From Cytospora piceicola (taxonomy: Eukaryota; Ascomycota; Sordariomycetes; Diaporthales; Cytosporaceae), in assembly GCA_023375675.1 (NCBI GenBank), contig JALQBC010000041.1, forward strand, positions 124,001-188,000: a stretch of DNA of 64,000 nucleotides. The letters are read 5' to 3'. Shown piece after piece: positions 1 through 11,344 of this stretch (position 1 is the first letter of the stretch; each line of letters starts with the position of its first letter). The translations under genes and the position numbers were made by a program. The notes under the pieces were generated by a model. The model did not search any database. It was not told where the DNA came from and worked only from the letters and a program-made list of their open reading frames with translations.

Positions 1-244
1 TCTTGCATCCGTAACTATCATGCTGACTGAGTGATGACAGGAGGCCCGCACAAACACTGTCACAATCCCCGATCCTGATGTTCCTTCAGAGTAAATCGAC
101 AGCTTGATCTTTCACATCTATTCTGGTGGTAGGTTCCAGATATCCTCGACTACTTGATCTCTTATACTTCAGGATAAATTATATACCTACTGCAGTTCTA
201 GATATCACCAGAGACCATGATCCCAACATGTCTGCGGTTCAGAA

Positions 245-523
245 ATGCGTTCGGATGTGGGCCGTCGCCGACTTCTTCCTCTTCACGAGTTGATGGTGGC
301 CACAGTCAATAGCGACCGTAGCAGGTGGACAGGCAACGCCGGTAGATATTTCCATATTCGTCCCTATGGCCTATGTACAAGGTGTAATAAGTCGAGGCCT
401 GATGGAGAATGGGCCGTTGACCCAAAGGACGGGCCCCCAGTTTCCTCACACTGGCGATGTCTGCCATGTGTTCAGAAGCATGGTTTCTATAGCTGCCAGG
501 AGGAGGAGGCCACTGACTCTTGA
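245..523 (+). CDS. Putative small zinc-ribbon-like protein (doubtful)
   Basis: This is an ATG-initiated 92-codon frame. Its second half has two CxxC pairs (CTRC and CLPC) about 30 residues apart, followed by a further Cys, which is the spacing of a small zinc ribbon. An AT-rich TATA-like stretch lies near position 175-185. I do not recognise a family. The frame could also be the last exon of a longer gene: an alternative ATG at 229 in another frame gives a short peptide that stops at about 294. Composition is not clearly different from the surroundings, so this is a tentative call resting only on the paired cysteines. Confidence 0.33.
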   Translation: MRSDVGRRRLLPLHELMVATVNSDRSRWTGNAGRYFHIRPYGLCTRCNKSRPDGEWAVDPKDGPPVSSHWRCLPCVQKHGFYSCQEEEATDS

Positions 524-910
524 GAGTGCAAATACCCTTGTCTTTATGCATCAAACACAATCCAGTAATCCCTGAGAGGTACCTACAGGGCTCAACTACC
601 TGGGTAGGAATGTTAGAGAAAGCAGTTTTGATACCATGGTGAAGATTGATACCTGCTAGGAAAAATGAATGGTATCACAATACATACACCCGTCATATCA
701 TCAAACCGCCTCTTCACCTCGTAGCCTCATAAACACGTAAATCGTGACCTCGTAACAATCTAAAGTCCCCACATACCACTTCTACTCCCCCCCACCTACC
801 ACTCCTACTCCATCCCACCCTCTCAGCCTGTCAGCCACTACTATCGGCTCACAACGTATTCGACGGCGCCGAGCCATCGTCTTCTTCGGGGTGGTCCCAG
901 GCCGGGCCGT
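524..910. other. Intergenic, no gene seen
   Basis: This stretch separates the doubtful small frame from the 3' end of the KH-domain gene. It is pyrimidine-rich around 770-835 and I see no coding signal in it. Confidence 0.6.
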
Positions 911-2235
911 TCAGTCCCAGGCGAAAATCTCGGAAAACGCCTGGCGAACCTTGTCGCCCTGTGCACCACCAGCCTGAGAGACCACGATGTCGAGAAGGCG
1001 ACCCTGTGCAGACAGGAGTTGGTCCTCGGCCGCAGTACGGGCCAGTTCCGCTTCCTCGCCGCCCTTGTCTCCGTCCCCGCGCCCCTTTGCCCCACCCTCG
1101 CCCCCACCTGCCTCCAGGTCGAGCACACTGGGGAGGCGGTCAAACCGACCTACCCCCAGGTTCCGGACCGTCATCTGCGCCGTGAGGAACAGGGAACGGG
1201 CCGCGGCGAACTCGGGGTTCTCGTCCATGCCGGCCAGGGCCTCGCGCGACATCTTCAGGATGAGGCGCTTGGCCCTCTCGACGGCCCCCCTCGTGCCGAT
1301 GACCTGGATGGGCTCCTGGTCGATCGGCACGTTGACCACACACCCCGTCTCCTCGCGGACCCGGTCGAGCCTGCCGCGGACGTGGCCGTGCACGTTGGGC
1401 CCGGGGGGGAAGAAGCAGCTGGAGACGAGCGGCTCCTCGGGCGCGCGGGCGCGCAGCTCCTGCACGGCCCTCCGCCGGGCGGCGGCGCGCTCCCCCCAGC
1501 GCCGGTTGAACTGGGCCTCGAGCCTCTTCATCTTCTTGAGCGCCGCCAGCTCCTCCGGCGACTGCGAGGCGCCCTGGGTCCAGCACTCCCAGAGGAACGC
1601 GTCGAAACGGAGCGCGACGGGCAGGCCTTTCTCGTTGGTGGGCGACCTCACCAGCCCCCGAACAGAGTGCAGCGCTGTCCCGTCCAGGTGGCCGAGATAG
1701 AGGTGGACGGCGCAAGTGAGCCAGCTTACGGTGGACTTTTGGGGGATGTGGTGCAGGCCAGGCGTGCACGAGTGGTCGAATAGGGCGACTATGAGAACGA
1801 AAGTTAGTATTTGCCTGAGAGAAAGATACGAGAGTCCGGAGACGTTATCCAGGAGTACACCCTTACTCCTGGATCAAGAATATCTCAGGACCCAGGAAAG
1901 ATCCAAATGGATAAGACAAGTGATCTCGGATGATACTTACTTGTCGGGTCGCCATCCTTGAGCATGGCCTGGAAATCCCCAAGAACTCGCTTTGCTGTCG
2001 AGTACCACCATGCCATGTCACGGCTGTACCAGTAGTGAGTCGTGGGATCGATGCGCTCGGTGAACTTCGAGGGGTCTGAGGCCAACAAGCACCGTAAACT
2101 TCGTTGCCGTGTGCATTGATAGTTCATGGGTTTGCCGTCGCTGAACTCCAGCGTGTGTCCAGGTTGATCTCGCGCATCACGAGGAAGAGAGTGCCCCGGT
2201 TGAAAGAAGATTTCTGCAAACTCGAACTGAGCCAT
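911..2235 (-). CDS. KH-like domain protein, two exons
   Basis: Exons are 2235-1941 and 1788-911, giving 390 aa. The 152-nt intron has a GTAAGT donor and a TACTAAC branch site 11 nt before its ATAG acceptor, and the phase joins cleanly. Around residues 230-278 a segment beginning at NVHGHVRGRLDRVREETG and continuing through VIGTRGAVERAKRLI has the beta-alpha-alpha-beta-beta-alpha pattern of a type-I KH RNA-binding domain. The usual GxxG loop is weak (GRLD), so nucleic-acid binding is inferred. It is preceded by a basic, Glu/Arg-rich helix (about residues 180-215) and followed by a Gly/Glu-rich linker. The N-terminal 140 residues, rich in Trp, Tyr and His, match nothing I recognise. It is probably a fungal protein of unknown function with an RNA-binding module. 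The C-terminal half is much more GC-rich than exon 1. Confidence 0.75.
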
Positions 2236-2919
2236 ACTGGTCCTGGTGGTCGATATGATGGTCGCGGACTAAACTGTTGGTGTATATCAACAATTATAAG
2301 TCAAAATCCCGGTTCAGACGATAGAAGTATGTATGTATGGTGGACACAGCAGAAGAGAGGAGAGACCGGCAAGCAGTTTGACCTCTTATACACCAGTTAA
2401 ACTGTATTAATCTTCACTTTGCGCTTTGCTAAAAACTGATACCCTCTGAGCGGCCCATCATCAATACAAAAGTTCTCGACGGTCCCGGCGCGAGAAGCCA
2501 CATAGTTCATGTCTTAGTTCCATGAACAGACCGAGCGAGACTGAGGATGTCCTAGCCTCATCGTAGCATTGTGCTGTAGCTGATTATTGACAAAAGTCGT
2601 CTGCATGGGCCACGCAGGATGGCTCACGAACCAATAACCGCGTCCGGACGCGTCCGTAAGCGCACGAAATGAGGCTATCCTTCCTTAGCTGTATGCAAAA
2701 CCCGTAAATGCAGACTGCCCCCGGTCAAGTTGTAACACACGCTGACGCCAGATGATGCTCGCCCAACTCAGACATCCCTGCCCCGTCAAAGCGGACGCAG
2801 AAGTCCCGCGGAAGCTTCAATGTCCACGTCAGGCGCACCCCAAAAACACCACGCTGATCCGGATCCCCCGTCTGACCGCGCAACTTTGTATCTTCCCCTC
2901 CACCGGCCCCGGCGCGCCG
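2236..2919. other. Intergenic between two minus-strand genes
   Basis: It holds the 5' flank of the KH-domain gene and the 3' flank of the coactosin gene. A plus-strand open frame that runs through the coactosin gene (2752-3618) is its GC-rich shadow. Nothing else is seen. Confidence 0.6.
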
Positions 2920-3396
2920 CTAGCCCCTTCCCCCGTTGTAGTCCGCGCCGCCGGACCGCCTCAGCTCCTTCACGATGTAGTCGGGCTTCAGGTCGTGCCT
3001 GTCGTCGGTCCGGACCTCCTTGCTGTAGTGCCTCAGGATCCTCTGCTGGACCTCGCCGGCGTCGGCGCCGACTTTGGCTCTGCGCATGATGCCCGCGCTG
3101 GCACCCATCCACGTGACCATGACGAACTTGACGCGCGTGGACTCGGAGTCGTTGGCGTACTCGACGCGCACGTAGCCGTACTGGATCTCGGAGTCGTCGA
3201 GCGACTCGGCCAGCCTCGCGAAGGCGTTGTCGCCGTCCCCCGGCGTGACGAAGCTCTTGTCCGTGCCCGTCTTGGCCAGGGTGAGCTTGTTGCCCTTGGC
3301 GGCGGTGACGAGCATCCAGGTCGTCTCGTCCTTGTCGTTGCGGACGGCCTCGTAGGCCTCCTCGATGGACTTGACTTCGTCGCCGAGGTTGGACAT
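2920..3396 (-). CDS. Coactosin-like actin-binding protein (ADF-H domain)
   Basis: This is a single exon of 158 aa. The whole protein is one ADF/cofilin-homology domain of the coactosin type: it opens with an acidic/polar helix (IEEAYEAVRND), then TWMLVTAA, and carries the family's IQYGYVRVEYANDSESTRVK strand and the VKFVMVTWMG core, followed by a C-terminal helix ending near residue 150. Coactosins bind F-actin and counter capping. The length is close to the usual 140-150 residues plus a short Gly-rich tail. The ATG at 3396 is the only sensible start, because the domain begins about ten residues later. It lies head-to-head with the BolA gene, with 738 bp between start codons. Confidence 0.93.
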   Translation of the reverse strand: MSNLGDEVKSIEEAYEAVRNDKDETTWMLVTAAKGNKLTLAKTGTDKSFVTPGDGDNAFARLAESLDDSEIQYGYVRVEYANDSESTRVKFVMVTWMGASAGIMRRAKVGADAGEVQQRILRHYSKEVRTDDRHDLKPDYIVKELRRSGGADYNGGRG

Positions 3397-4134
3397 GGTG
3401 GGCGGTGGGCGAGATGTCGATATTACTGGAGGGAGACGGCGTGTGGCGTAGATAAGAATTGGACTGACTACCGAGGGAGACTAAGGAAAAAGAAACAACG
3501 CGGAAAGACGCTCATACAAAGAAAGAATGTCGTCGCAGACGTGTCTCGACTTGGTGGCGACTGTCACCGCTCGAGGATTCAGGGGCAGCTCGGTAGATGC
3601 ACCGGGATGCAAGGGTGAGCTCCCCAATTGACGACGGGCACTAATCCAAATGGGGAAATATAAGCTGTTCCCCCGTCCTCCAAAGAGAACCTCGTGATGG
3701 AGTCCCAGGACTTTTGTTGCTCACGCTCGATTTAAATCCAGTATAAATTGATCTAAGATGGAATTTCTAAGTCAACTTTGTAGTTACTCTAGCCCGCGGC
3801 TATTTGCCCGTGCTGCGTTTCTTTAACGAAGCGTGCATTTAGGCTCATTTAGTAGTTGCAAATAGGCTTCATTTGTACCAGCTAGCTTCCGCATTGACGC
3901 CAAGATTAACAGGGTCCAGAAGGTCTACAGCTTAGTCAGCGGATCTCGGCTTTGTTTGACGTGGTTGACGTGCATCGCGGCTCATACGACCCTAGCAACG
4001 AAGCATTCATGTATTGGATTTCTACGATCGACACTCACACCGTGATATCACACAATACTTCACTTCTGCTCCCAGTGTCTCGCGTCCCCAAGGCCATTCC
4101 TTCCATTCCTCGGGGTCACCTGCTTACAGATCCC
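3397..4134. other. Divergent promoter region, coactosin / BolA
   Basis: This is the shared upstream region of two divergent genes. The part nearest BolA stays open in the BolA frame back to 3952, but it lacks the composition of coding sequence and is taken as leader. No motif stands out clearly. Confidence 0.5.
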
Positions 4135-4669
4135 ATGTCGATGCGTCAATCCATACGATTGCTCCGCATACCCCCGACCTCGACACTGCCAAGCAGACGA
4201 TTCTTCGCAGCGACGACAGCAGCGACAATGTCAGGGCCCGGCAGCCCGGCCGAGAGCGGCGGTCCCGTCGAGAGCGCCATCCGGGAGAAGGTATGTACCA
4301 CACAGGGAATCCTGTGCCCCAGAGAGCCGAGGAGTAAAGAGAACCCCCCAGGAGCACACAGACGTTAACGGCGCGCCCCGTGCGGGGCCTGGGCAGATCA
4401 CCAGCAGGTTCGCCCCGACGCGCCTCGAGATCTACAACGACTCCCACCTACACAGGCACCACCGGGCCATGCAGGGCAGCACGTCGGCCGAGACACACTT
4501 CCGGCTCGTCATCGCGTCGGCCGAGTTCCAGGACAAGACCCAGATCAAACGGCACCGGCTGGTCAACGAGCTGCTGAAGGAGGATCTCGCTCAGGAGGAT
4601 GGCGTACATGCGCTTCAGTTGCGGACAATGACGCCGGAGGAGGATGAGAAGAGGTCCAGTGGACAATAG
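4135..4669 (+). CDS. BolA-family protein, probably mitochondrial
   Basis: Exons are 4135-4290 and 4397-4669, giving 142 aa. The intron has a GTATGT donor and a GGGCAG acceptor and falls between codons (phase 0), in the middle of the first helix of the domain (REK/ITSRFAPTRLEI). The BolA fold occupies residues 45-130, with NDSHLH, the HFRLVIAS strand and the conserved KRHRLVNELLKEDL helix carrying the characteristic RH pair. BolA proteins act with monothiol glutaredoxins in Fe-S cluster delivery. Residues 1-35 are basic, hydroxylated and Ala-rich (RLLRIPPTSTLPSRRFF), which looks like a mitochondrial presequence, so a Bol1/Bol3-like role in mitochondria is inferred. A second ATG at codon 32 (MSGPGSP) could start a cytosolic form. 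Confidence 0.9.
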
Positions 4670-5606
4670 GTTGTAGAGGTAGAGAGAATTGACAGGGATT
4701 GGATGTATGTGGACTGGGAGACGATCCAGGGATGTAGAGGACCAAAAATGATACCCCATTTTCTTTGATAGCTTTTGAAGTCTCTCTTCTCTGAGATTCA
4801 TCAACGGAGCCACCATTGTAATCTTCCGAGAGAGACCAATATACTTGTCAAATTTTGGATTTTTCAGGCTATTGTTGAAGCAAGTCTGGTGTCACCTCAC
4901 TGCTCACTGGGATGGTCTTTGCAGAAGGGAGTGGTACACACTTTGCCCGGGTGCTGCATATCTTGACTTTGCTGCAGCGACTCCCATTCTTTCTTCCACA
5001 GATCACATAGCCCTCTACCACGAATGCTAGTAAACGTGCACATCTTCGGTTGCCGATCTTCGATAATACAGGACCTGATCACCAAATATACATTAGCCCG
5101 TTGGTATTAGAGTCAGTCCAACCCAGAGCCACAGCTCAGAAATGACAAGTCACCGGAAACGCACAAGAGGCCAGAAGGCGATTAACCATGCTCGTGACAA
5201 GATTCCCATCTATCCTAACTGCATGTCTACTCTTGTCTGTTCTAACCTGAAAATCCGATGCTGTTAATCTCGACCTTTCCCTCCCCACGTCTGTTCGACA
5301 GTGGTCTGTCTGCATTCGCCGTCCTACACACTCCTGAACAAGTACCCATCTAATAATGATGAACACCGAGACGTCGACAACCAGACACCATAGGGAGGTT
5401 GATAGGGAGAAGGCAAAAAGAATAAACGCCCGCCCAGGACATCCACCGCCAGCACGAACCAAGACTCTCAACCGCACAACGCATATTTTGGAATCTGCAA
5501 ATGTATGCTGACCCTACCACCCCCGGTTGATCCTTCCAGCGCTCCAAACTCCGAGTTTCGAACGATATCCCATATCCCACTACACCAGAGATCTTCTCGA
5601 GGTCCC
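4670..5606. other. Convergent intergenic region
   Basis: This is the 3' flank of both BolA (+) and TPS2 (-). Several short frames exist but none shows family features or plausible splicing. I see nothing else in it. Confidence 0.6.
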
Positions 5607-8600
5607 TTAGTCCAGGGGCACGTGACCCTCAAGCGTACTCAGCGCTGCGAGGTTGACCTCGCCCATGCTCAGCACGCCACCGCCAGCAGCGCCGCCACCA
5701 GAGGACCCGACACCCACCAGCAGTGCCACAGAGTCAACGACATCCTCTGGCTCGAGGAGATGCCATTTTGCCAGGGTAACCTTGGTGCTCGCACCAACGG
5801 TAACGGTGTAGACATCTTCCGTCCTCACCTTGGGCTGCTCCTCCTCATTTGTAGGCGGCGCCGACAGCCCATTCAGGGCGCGGAACATGTCCTCGTCGGT
5901 AAAGTCGTCGCCCATACAGAGGACAAATTCAACCCTGCCATCACCTTCATCGGGTGAGTTGCCGGGGATGTGGCTGATGTCGGTCTTGTAGCTGTTAACA
6001 AGACGCTTGGCGATCTCGCCCTTGTTGATGAAGGTAGGGCGGACTTCGATGTTGGCCTTGCCTGGCATGACATCAACGTCCCACCGGCGAGCAACGGTGG
6101 CTTCCAGTTCCTTTTGGCATGCGTTGGCCATGTGAGGACCTTGTTCGGGGTCGGCAAGGCGGTAGTGCCAGGTCAAGGCGCAGCGCTTGCGCTCGATGAA
6201 AGAGCCTATCGTCGGTTAGTCACTTGTACTTGAGAAACAAAAATACTGATCTGGGGAACTTACCAGGAACCTTGTCGGTGTACGTCTGGAACACATCGAT
6301 AACCTCACTTTGCCATCCCATGTCGAAGGTCTCAGCGAGGTTCTCCCACTCCTTCGAGCCGGGATGTTTCATGAAGCTACCGTGCTCGGCACTGAAGCCA
6401 AGCTCGTCGATGTGTCCCAGGTGCTGGGTCAGGAAGGCCTGGTCTCGGCCCGAAATGATCCAAACTGCATTGCGGTGGTCCGCAGCAAGCGTCCTCAGCG
6501 TGTTGATAACACGCTGGCTGGGAATCGCTGCCGAGGGCTCCTTGACAATGGGTGTGAGGGTTCCGTCGTAATCGAACATGAACAGCCTCTTGCGGGCATC
6601 ACGGTACGACTTGAGCATCTGAGCCCTGTCAAGAAGCGGGGTGGAGACGGTCTTGGAACTGCCGAGAACGGCCACGAGCCTCTTCACCAGCGAGGCGATC
6701 CAGGTCTGCACATTCTTCTTGCTGACGTGGTTGTACAATGACTGCTGCATGGCCTGCCGCCGGTCTTCACTCATTGTGAGCGCGTTGTTGATCTCATCAG
6801 CAACACCGGTAAAGTCCCATGGGTTGATGTGAATCGCATCCTTCAGGCTACCAGCTGTGCCACTGAATTCAGAAAGGATCAGTGGGCCATTGTGTTCGCG
6901 CTGGGCAACGACGTATTCCAGGGCAGTGGTGTTCATTCCATCTCGAACCGAAGTGATCAAACCAATGTCTCCGGCTCTCAGGAGCGCAAAGTACTCGTCC
7001 TGGCTCAGGTATTGCGGGAAGTGCTGGACAGGCTCGTATCCAAGATGGCCAAACGTGCCATGAATCCTGCTCACCAGCTCATTGACACGGCTGGCAATCT
7101 TGTTTTCGGTGTCATCCTCAACCGACGTAGGGCTAGTCACCTGAATAAGCACCACCTTCTCGCGCCAGTCGGGATACAGCTCAAGGAACCGATGAAACGC
7201 CTGTAGCTTCTGTGCGACTCCTCGAACACTGTCAAGTCGGTCACGTCCCACGATAATCTTCTTTCCCGCATACATCTTCCTCAACGCCTTGACCTTCTCG
7301 TCAACTGCGGGGCAAAATGCCATGGACGTAACCTTGGTAGCATCAATGCCGATAGGGAAGACGCCAACCTCGACCCTGGAGCCAAATGTCTGCACACCGC
7401 CCGAGTCAGATGGGTATGATAAGATACGGGTGCAGCAGGAGCTGAAATGTCGGCTGTAGCTGTAGCTCTGGAACCCAATCAGGTTCGATCCCAGCACGCC
7501 TTCCAGGATCTCCTTACGTCTCGGCAAGCAGCGCAGGAACTCGCTGGACGGGAATGGGCAGTGCAGGAAGAAGCTGATGTACATGTGCGGCACCCTTTGC
7601 CTAAGCATGCTAGGAAGGAGCATCAGGTGATAGTCGTGTATCAGGACGATATCGCCTGGTTTGTAGAGCTCGAGGATCTTGTTGGCAAACTTCTGGTTCA
7701 TGCGGTAGTAGTCGGCCCACTGAATGCGCTCATTGCGCCCGTCAGACGGCACTGGTGTCTTGTAATGGAAGAGCGTGTACAGGTCGTGCTCTGCGTATCG
7801 TCGCCATCTTGACTGATTTTTGAGGCAGATTCCATCCTCCTGCCCATCGGCGTCGTCGGCGAGCCACACGGGTACCGTCTTGATCTTTTTGTCGTGTAGG
7901 AGCTGGTATTCCAATCGGTCCATGTCCTCTTTTTGTATCCAATCTCCCTCTTTCAGCGGCGGTGTGGGAACTGACTTCTCCGTGTCGACCGGGATAGGAG
8001 CGGAGAGCTTGTTCAAGCCCGGTAGGTGCGCGGTTGTTTGGGGAGGAGTATCGGGAGGAGAGGGGACGTCAGAGGTTGACTCGATTTCACCTGTCCATGC
8101 GACACAAGTGTGGTTCCAGGAGGAGCTATCGGACGATAGGTAGGTGAGGGCGTCGAAGAGGGCGGACTGGCCGCGGCGAGATTTCAGTTCCTGTACACGA
8201 GAAAAATGTTAGCGAGGACGATCTGGTTTGGCCTAAATATTTGGCGATATGCCCGTCAGTCCGCTTGCGCACTTACCCAGTCAGCGCCCTTGCGATACTT
8301 CAGAGAGTGTGGCATATTGAACGTGGCCGATATGGCGTTTCCGCTGAGGGGCAAGGAGGGAAAAGCTGCCATAACGTCGCCAACTGTCTCTCGTCGGCCA
8401 CGGTGTGACTGGCTCATGCGGCGCAAGATGTCGTGGCCAGACATGGAGTCGGCGGCGTCGCCTTCTGGCGAATGCGCAGCCATATCGTCTTCAAGGAGAT
8501 CTGGGGTGGTGGCGTTGTCTCTGGCCGTATCTCTGCCCGGGATTTGCGAGAAATAGTTAGGACTGCCAGCACCGTCTTGGTCGTCTTGACTACTGAGCTC

Positions 8601-8810
8601 GTCTTGGTATGTTTCTAGGGCGATTCCAGGAGTGACTGGGACGGTGTTGATAGCTTGTCGCTGGTGAGGAGGAAGAGATGATTCGGTGACGAGACGCTCG
8701 TTCAAGTCTGGTCGCTGTGGTGAGTCGTTCATGGTTTGGGTGGAGAACCTGACGGAGCGCCCCATATCGGCAGGGCCGTCTCCTTTCCCCGGACCAGCTT
8801 GGTCTGCCAT
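5607..8810 (-). CDS. TPS2: Trehalose-6-phosphate phosphatase (Tps2 type)
   Basis: Exons are 8810-8277, 8190-6264 and 6205-5607, giving 1019 aa. Both introns (86 and 58 nt) have GTAAGT donors. Residues 1-220 are polar and probably disordered. A GT20 glycosyltransferase-like domain follows (YYRMNQKFA, VLIHDYHLMLLPSMLR, FFLHCPFPSSE, SVRDGMNT, ILSEFSGTA). A HAD phosphatase domain then starts at the nucleophile motif FDYDGTLTP, with Asp718 and Asp720, and has the GDDFTDED motif at 919-926. Both HAD motifs are intact, as in the catalytic Tps2/OrlA subunit and unlike the regulatory Tps3/Tsl1 subunits. It dephosphorylates trehalose-6-phosphate to trehalose in the cytosolic synthase/phosphatase complex, important in stress and spores. 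The GT20 part is normally non-catalytic in this family. Confidence 0.95.
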
Positions 8811-10328
8811 TGTGACCTCGTGTTAATCTGCAGCAAATTTGAGCAACGAGGAGCCAAGCGAGTTGTTAGATAGCAGCAAGTCGATAGTAGCAAGTGACTG
8901 TAGAACAGGTGATGCGACGGAAAGCAAGCAGGATCCGGTGCAGGGGATAGAGCAGATGTGTCGAGAAAAGGAGTAAACCAGGTGCAGAGGCAGCCAGGGA
9001 GATAATGAAGCCTCTCGAGTATCGTGATAGCTTAAACCTAAATTGGTGGTACCGAAAAGGAGAGAGCGGATCGATGGTCTGGTCTGGGGGACAGCGGAAT
9101 CGAAGTATCGAAGCTCTTGGAAGTCGGGGGAGCTGGGGAGCTGGGGAGCTGTATCCTCAAGACTGTTCCAGGCCGTAGTGGGGCGCGAGACTGGTTGATG
9201 ATGTGCCCGTGGGGTTTGGACCGAATAGGACAAGGCTCCGTATAGGACGTTTTGCTCCTAGCTGTGCCTAGTCGAGTTGTCGATCTTATTTTCCCCTGTT
9301 GGTCTGGGCGGCGGCTCTATAGGAAGTTCGGTAGGTATAACTCCTTTCCTTGTGGTTTATAGGAGGAGGCCCTTCTGCGATGCGTTGTCGGAGAGGCTGA
9401 TGGTGCGACGTATTTTCGTTCAGGTCGAAACTGAGCAATAGGTACTTACTGTGTAAAAATTTAATGGTGTGTCACCCGACGTGGCACAAATTAAGCGGCT
9501 ATTAAACCGGCGAACATGTAGTGGGCAGGGAAGGCTATGTAGACATGTGCAGTGATGACATACAGGTGAGCACAGTAGCAAGTCAATGGTGGGGTTGATT
9601 TCCAAGATTGACGGTATTATTGGCGAGATGGAAAATGTGGGAAAATGCACTGCAGCCAGGAAAAGGCATTAATCCAGCAGTCCAGCATTCAGCAGTAGCA
9701 ACACGGAGCAGCAGCAAACCTTGATGATGACGATGATGGTGGCACAGAAATCCAAACGCCGCCCGATGTGGGCCAATGACGTACATAGTACAATGGTAGA
9801 GAACAGTCAAAACCAAGACACTTTAGTGGCTACCTAGGTATCAGGTATCTAGGTAAATCGACCAGCCAGCCAGCTGCTTGCTTCCTTGTGTAGTGTAAGT
9901 GCCGAGGCATTTGCGGCTGAGCTGTGCTATGGTGGAGAGTGAGGTTGTTGTCGGGAATCGCTTGAAAGTCACGTATGGACACACACAAATAATTAACCTT
10001 GAACCCAGAGATGGTAAAATCAGGAGTACACTGTACACTGGCAGAAAGAATGACGTATCCAGATCCGGAGATTAGCGTTCACGCTACCCCGCAAGTCACT
10101 CTTACATACAACGTACATTTGCAACCCTTACAATTGTTGCCCCACGTGTTTTCGGCTTCTTCCATGGCTAAATGGCAGGACAGTCTTGCTAATCAACTAC
10201 CTTTCAATGGATTCGATGGTGTTAAATATAGTAGTATTGTCGCATACCGAAGAACCTTGACGTACCGAGCGCCCGGCCCGGCCCCGTGAACTTGTGGCCC
10301 AAAAAGCATTGGATTCTATCCTTAGGGA
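8811..10328. other. Upstream region of TPS2
   Basis: This is the leader and promoter side of TPS2. A 136-codon frame (8823-9233, minus) is open to just before the TPS2 start but contains no ATG, so it is taken as leader sequence. Short CAG/GAT microsatellite-like tracts occur near 9690-9740 and an ACCTAGGTA-like palindromic run near 9832-9856. No gene is supported. Confidence 0.5.
9293..9297 (-). promoter_or_regulatory. Possible stress-response element (AGGGG)
   Basis: One AGGGG (CCCCT on the plus strand) lies about 480 bp upstream of the TPS2 start. This is the STRE core bound by Msn2/4-type factors on trehalose genes in yeast. A 5-bp match is weak evidence by itself. Confidence 0.2.
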
Positions 10329-10603
10329 TCAAGCGGTGCGGCCATCTACCACGTGCACGCCGTTTGTAGGATCCACTAAGGAAGGACTTGATAGAAACAG
10401 TAGATTGCAATCCACCACGGCATCCGGGAATGGGTTTCCTAATTGGTCACCGGGTAGCAGAATGGCAGTGAAGAAGTCGGTGCCAAGCTCACGACGGAGC
10501 TGGACAACTTCCCAAACAGGCAATCCTAACGGCTCTGTTGGTGTTTTACAATGGTCTTCCACCTGGACTCCCTTCTCTGTATGCGGGCTAGATATTGATA
10601 CCT
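10329..10603 (-). pseudogene. Orphan coding-like exon or gene remnant
   Basis: The frame runs about 90 codons from an upstream in-frame stop near 10606 to a TGA at 10329 and has no ATG. Its composition is protein-like, with hydrophobic and Pro-rich segments such as LPVWEVVQLRRELGTDFF and AILLPGDQLGNPFPDAVV. A possible acceptor (ATATCTAG) sits just after the upstream stop, so this could be the last exon of a gene whose earlier exons I cannot find, or a relic. I recognise no family. The neighbouring 10.6-11.2 kb contains no convincing upstream exon. Confidence 0.3.
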
Positions 10604-11169
10604 AGTCACTCATGTGATCCCCCATTCTTTCTTATCGTTACAATTATTATCATCAATCCTCTTCGGGTCATGAACCCCATCTAGCGTCACGAGATATGTA
10701 CTAACAGAAGATATAGTAAATGATTCGTCTACCAACGGTCGAGCTTCACATTTCGAAAGTTGGGCACACCCCTCTCTTCGTCACTTTCAACTCCAGTGCA
10801 ATGCAGCTCTACCATATGCAGCAGCAGAGATCCGGCACCAGAGACGATTATCAGCGTGGGACTTTTGGGACTTTAGATTCTGACCATCCTCTGGCTGGCC
10901 ACTCCTCCGACCGAGGAAGCCGTCTGGTTCTACGAGGAACACCCTGTCCACGGCCATCGGGCTACGTGACGGGTCTCATATCTATTCTCAAGTCACAGGA
11001 GAAATCATTGGACATCACAAGACCGCCGCCGGGAGCCAAGTCTCCTTCAATTGCATACTTACCTAAGTACAGTCGACAATTGAACGAGGGCCCCCCTGCC
11101 CCGCCCCCCGGCCGCCCCCTCCCCGAGGGAAAATGTAGGCCAGGGAACTTCCGAGGATATAATTCCATG
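10604..11169. other. Intergenic, no supported gene
   Basis: Open frames on both strands here are GC-rich around 11085-11130 (a C-rich/G-rich tract). They have no recognisable domain and no matching splice structure. Confidence 0.45.
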
Positions 11170-11344
11170 CAGCGGCTAACCCCATATTTCACAAGGCCGA
11201 TCCAAGCCATTTGTATGATATATAAGGGATATATGATATATAGGGGTTAGGGGGCACATGTATTATAAATCAATGTTTCCACTCGATATGTATGATTTAC
11301 CAAGGGTTTATACTACATATGGAGATATATGGGGGTAAATACTG
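11170..11344. mobile_element. Decayed MITE, copy B
   Basis: This 175-bp stretch aligns along its whole length, in the same orientation, with the better-preserved element at 26467-26645. Shared landmarks are the left end (CGGCTAACCCC against TGGCTACCCCC), the block TGTATGATATATAAGG, GATATATAGGGGT, and CAAGGGTTTAT near the right end. Its right end reads GGGGGTAAATACTG followed by TA. The left end lacks a flanking TA, so the target duplication has eroded. It has no coding capacity. It is a short non-autonomous terminal-inverted-repeat element. Confidence 0.72.

Noticed and set aside
987..1783. Two long plus-strand frames
   Set aside because: They lie antisense to the KH-domain exon, which has splice signals and domain similarity; these frames are low-complexity Arg/Pro/Ser.
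2752..3618. 288-codon plus-strand frame
   Set aside because: It is the antisense shadow of the GC-rich coactosin gene and has no domain features.
8823..9233. 136-codon open frame ending 12 nt before the TPS2 start codon, possible regulatory uORF
   Set aside because: It contains no ATG in frame (it opens at TTG), so it is simply stop-free leader sequence.
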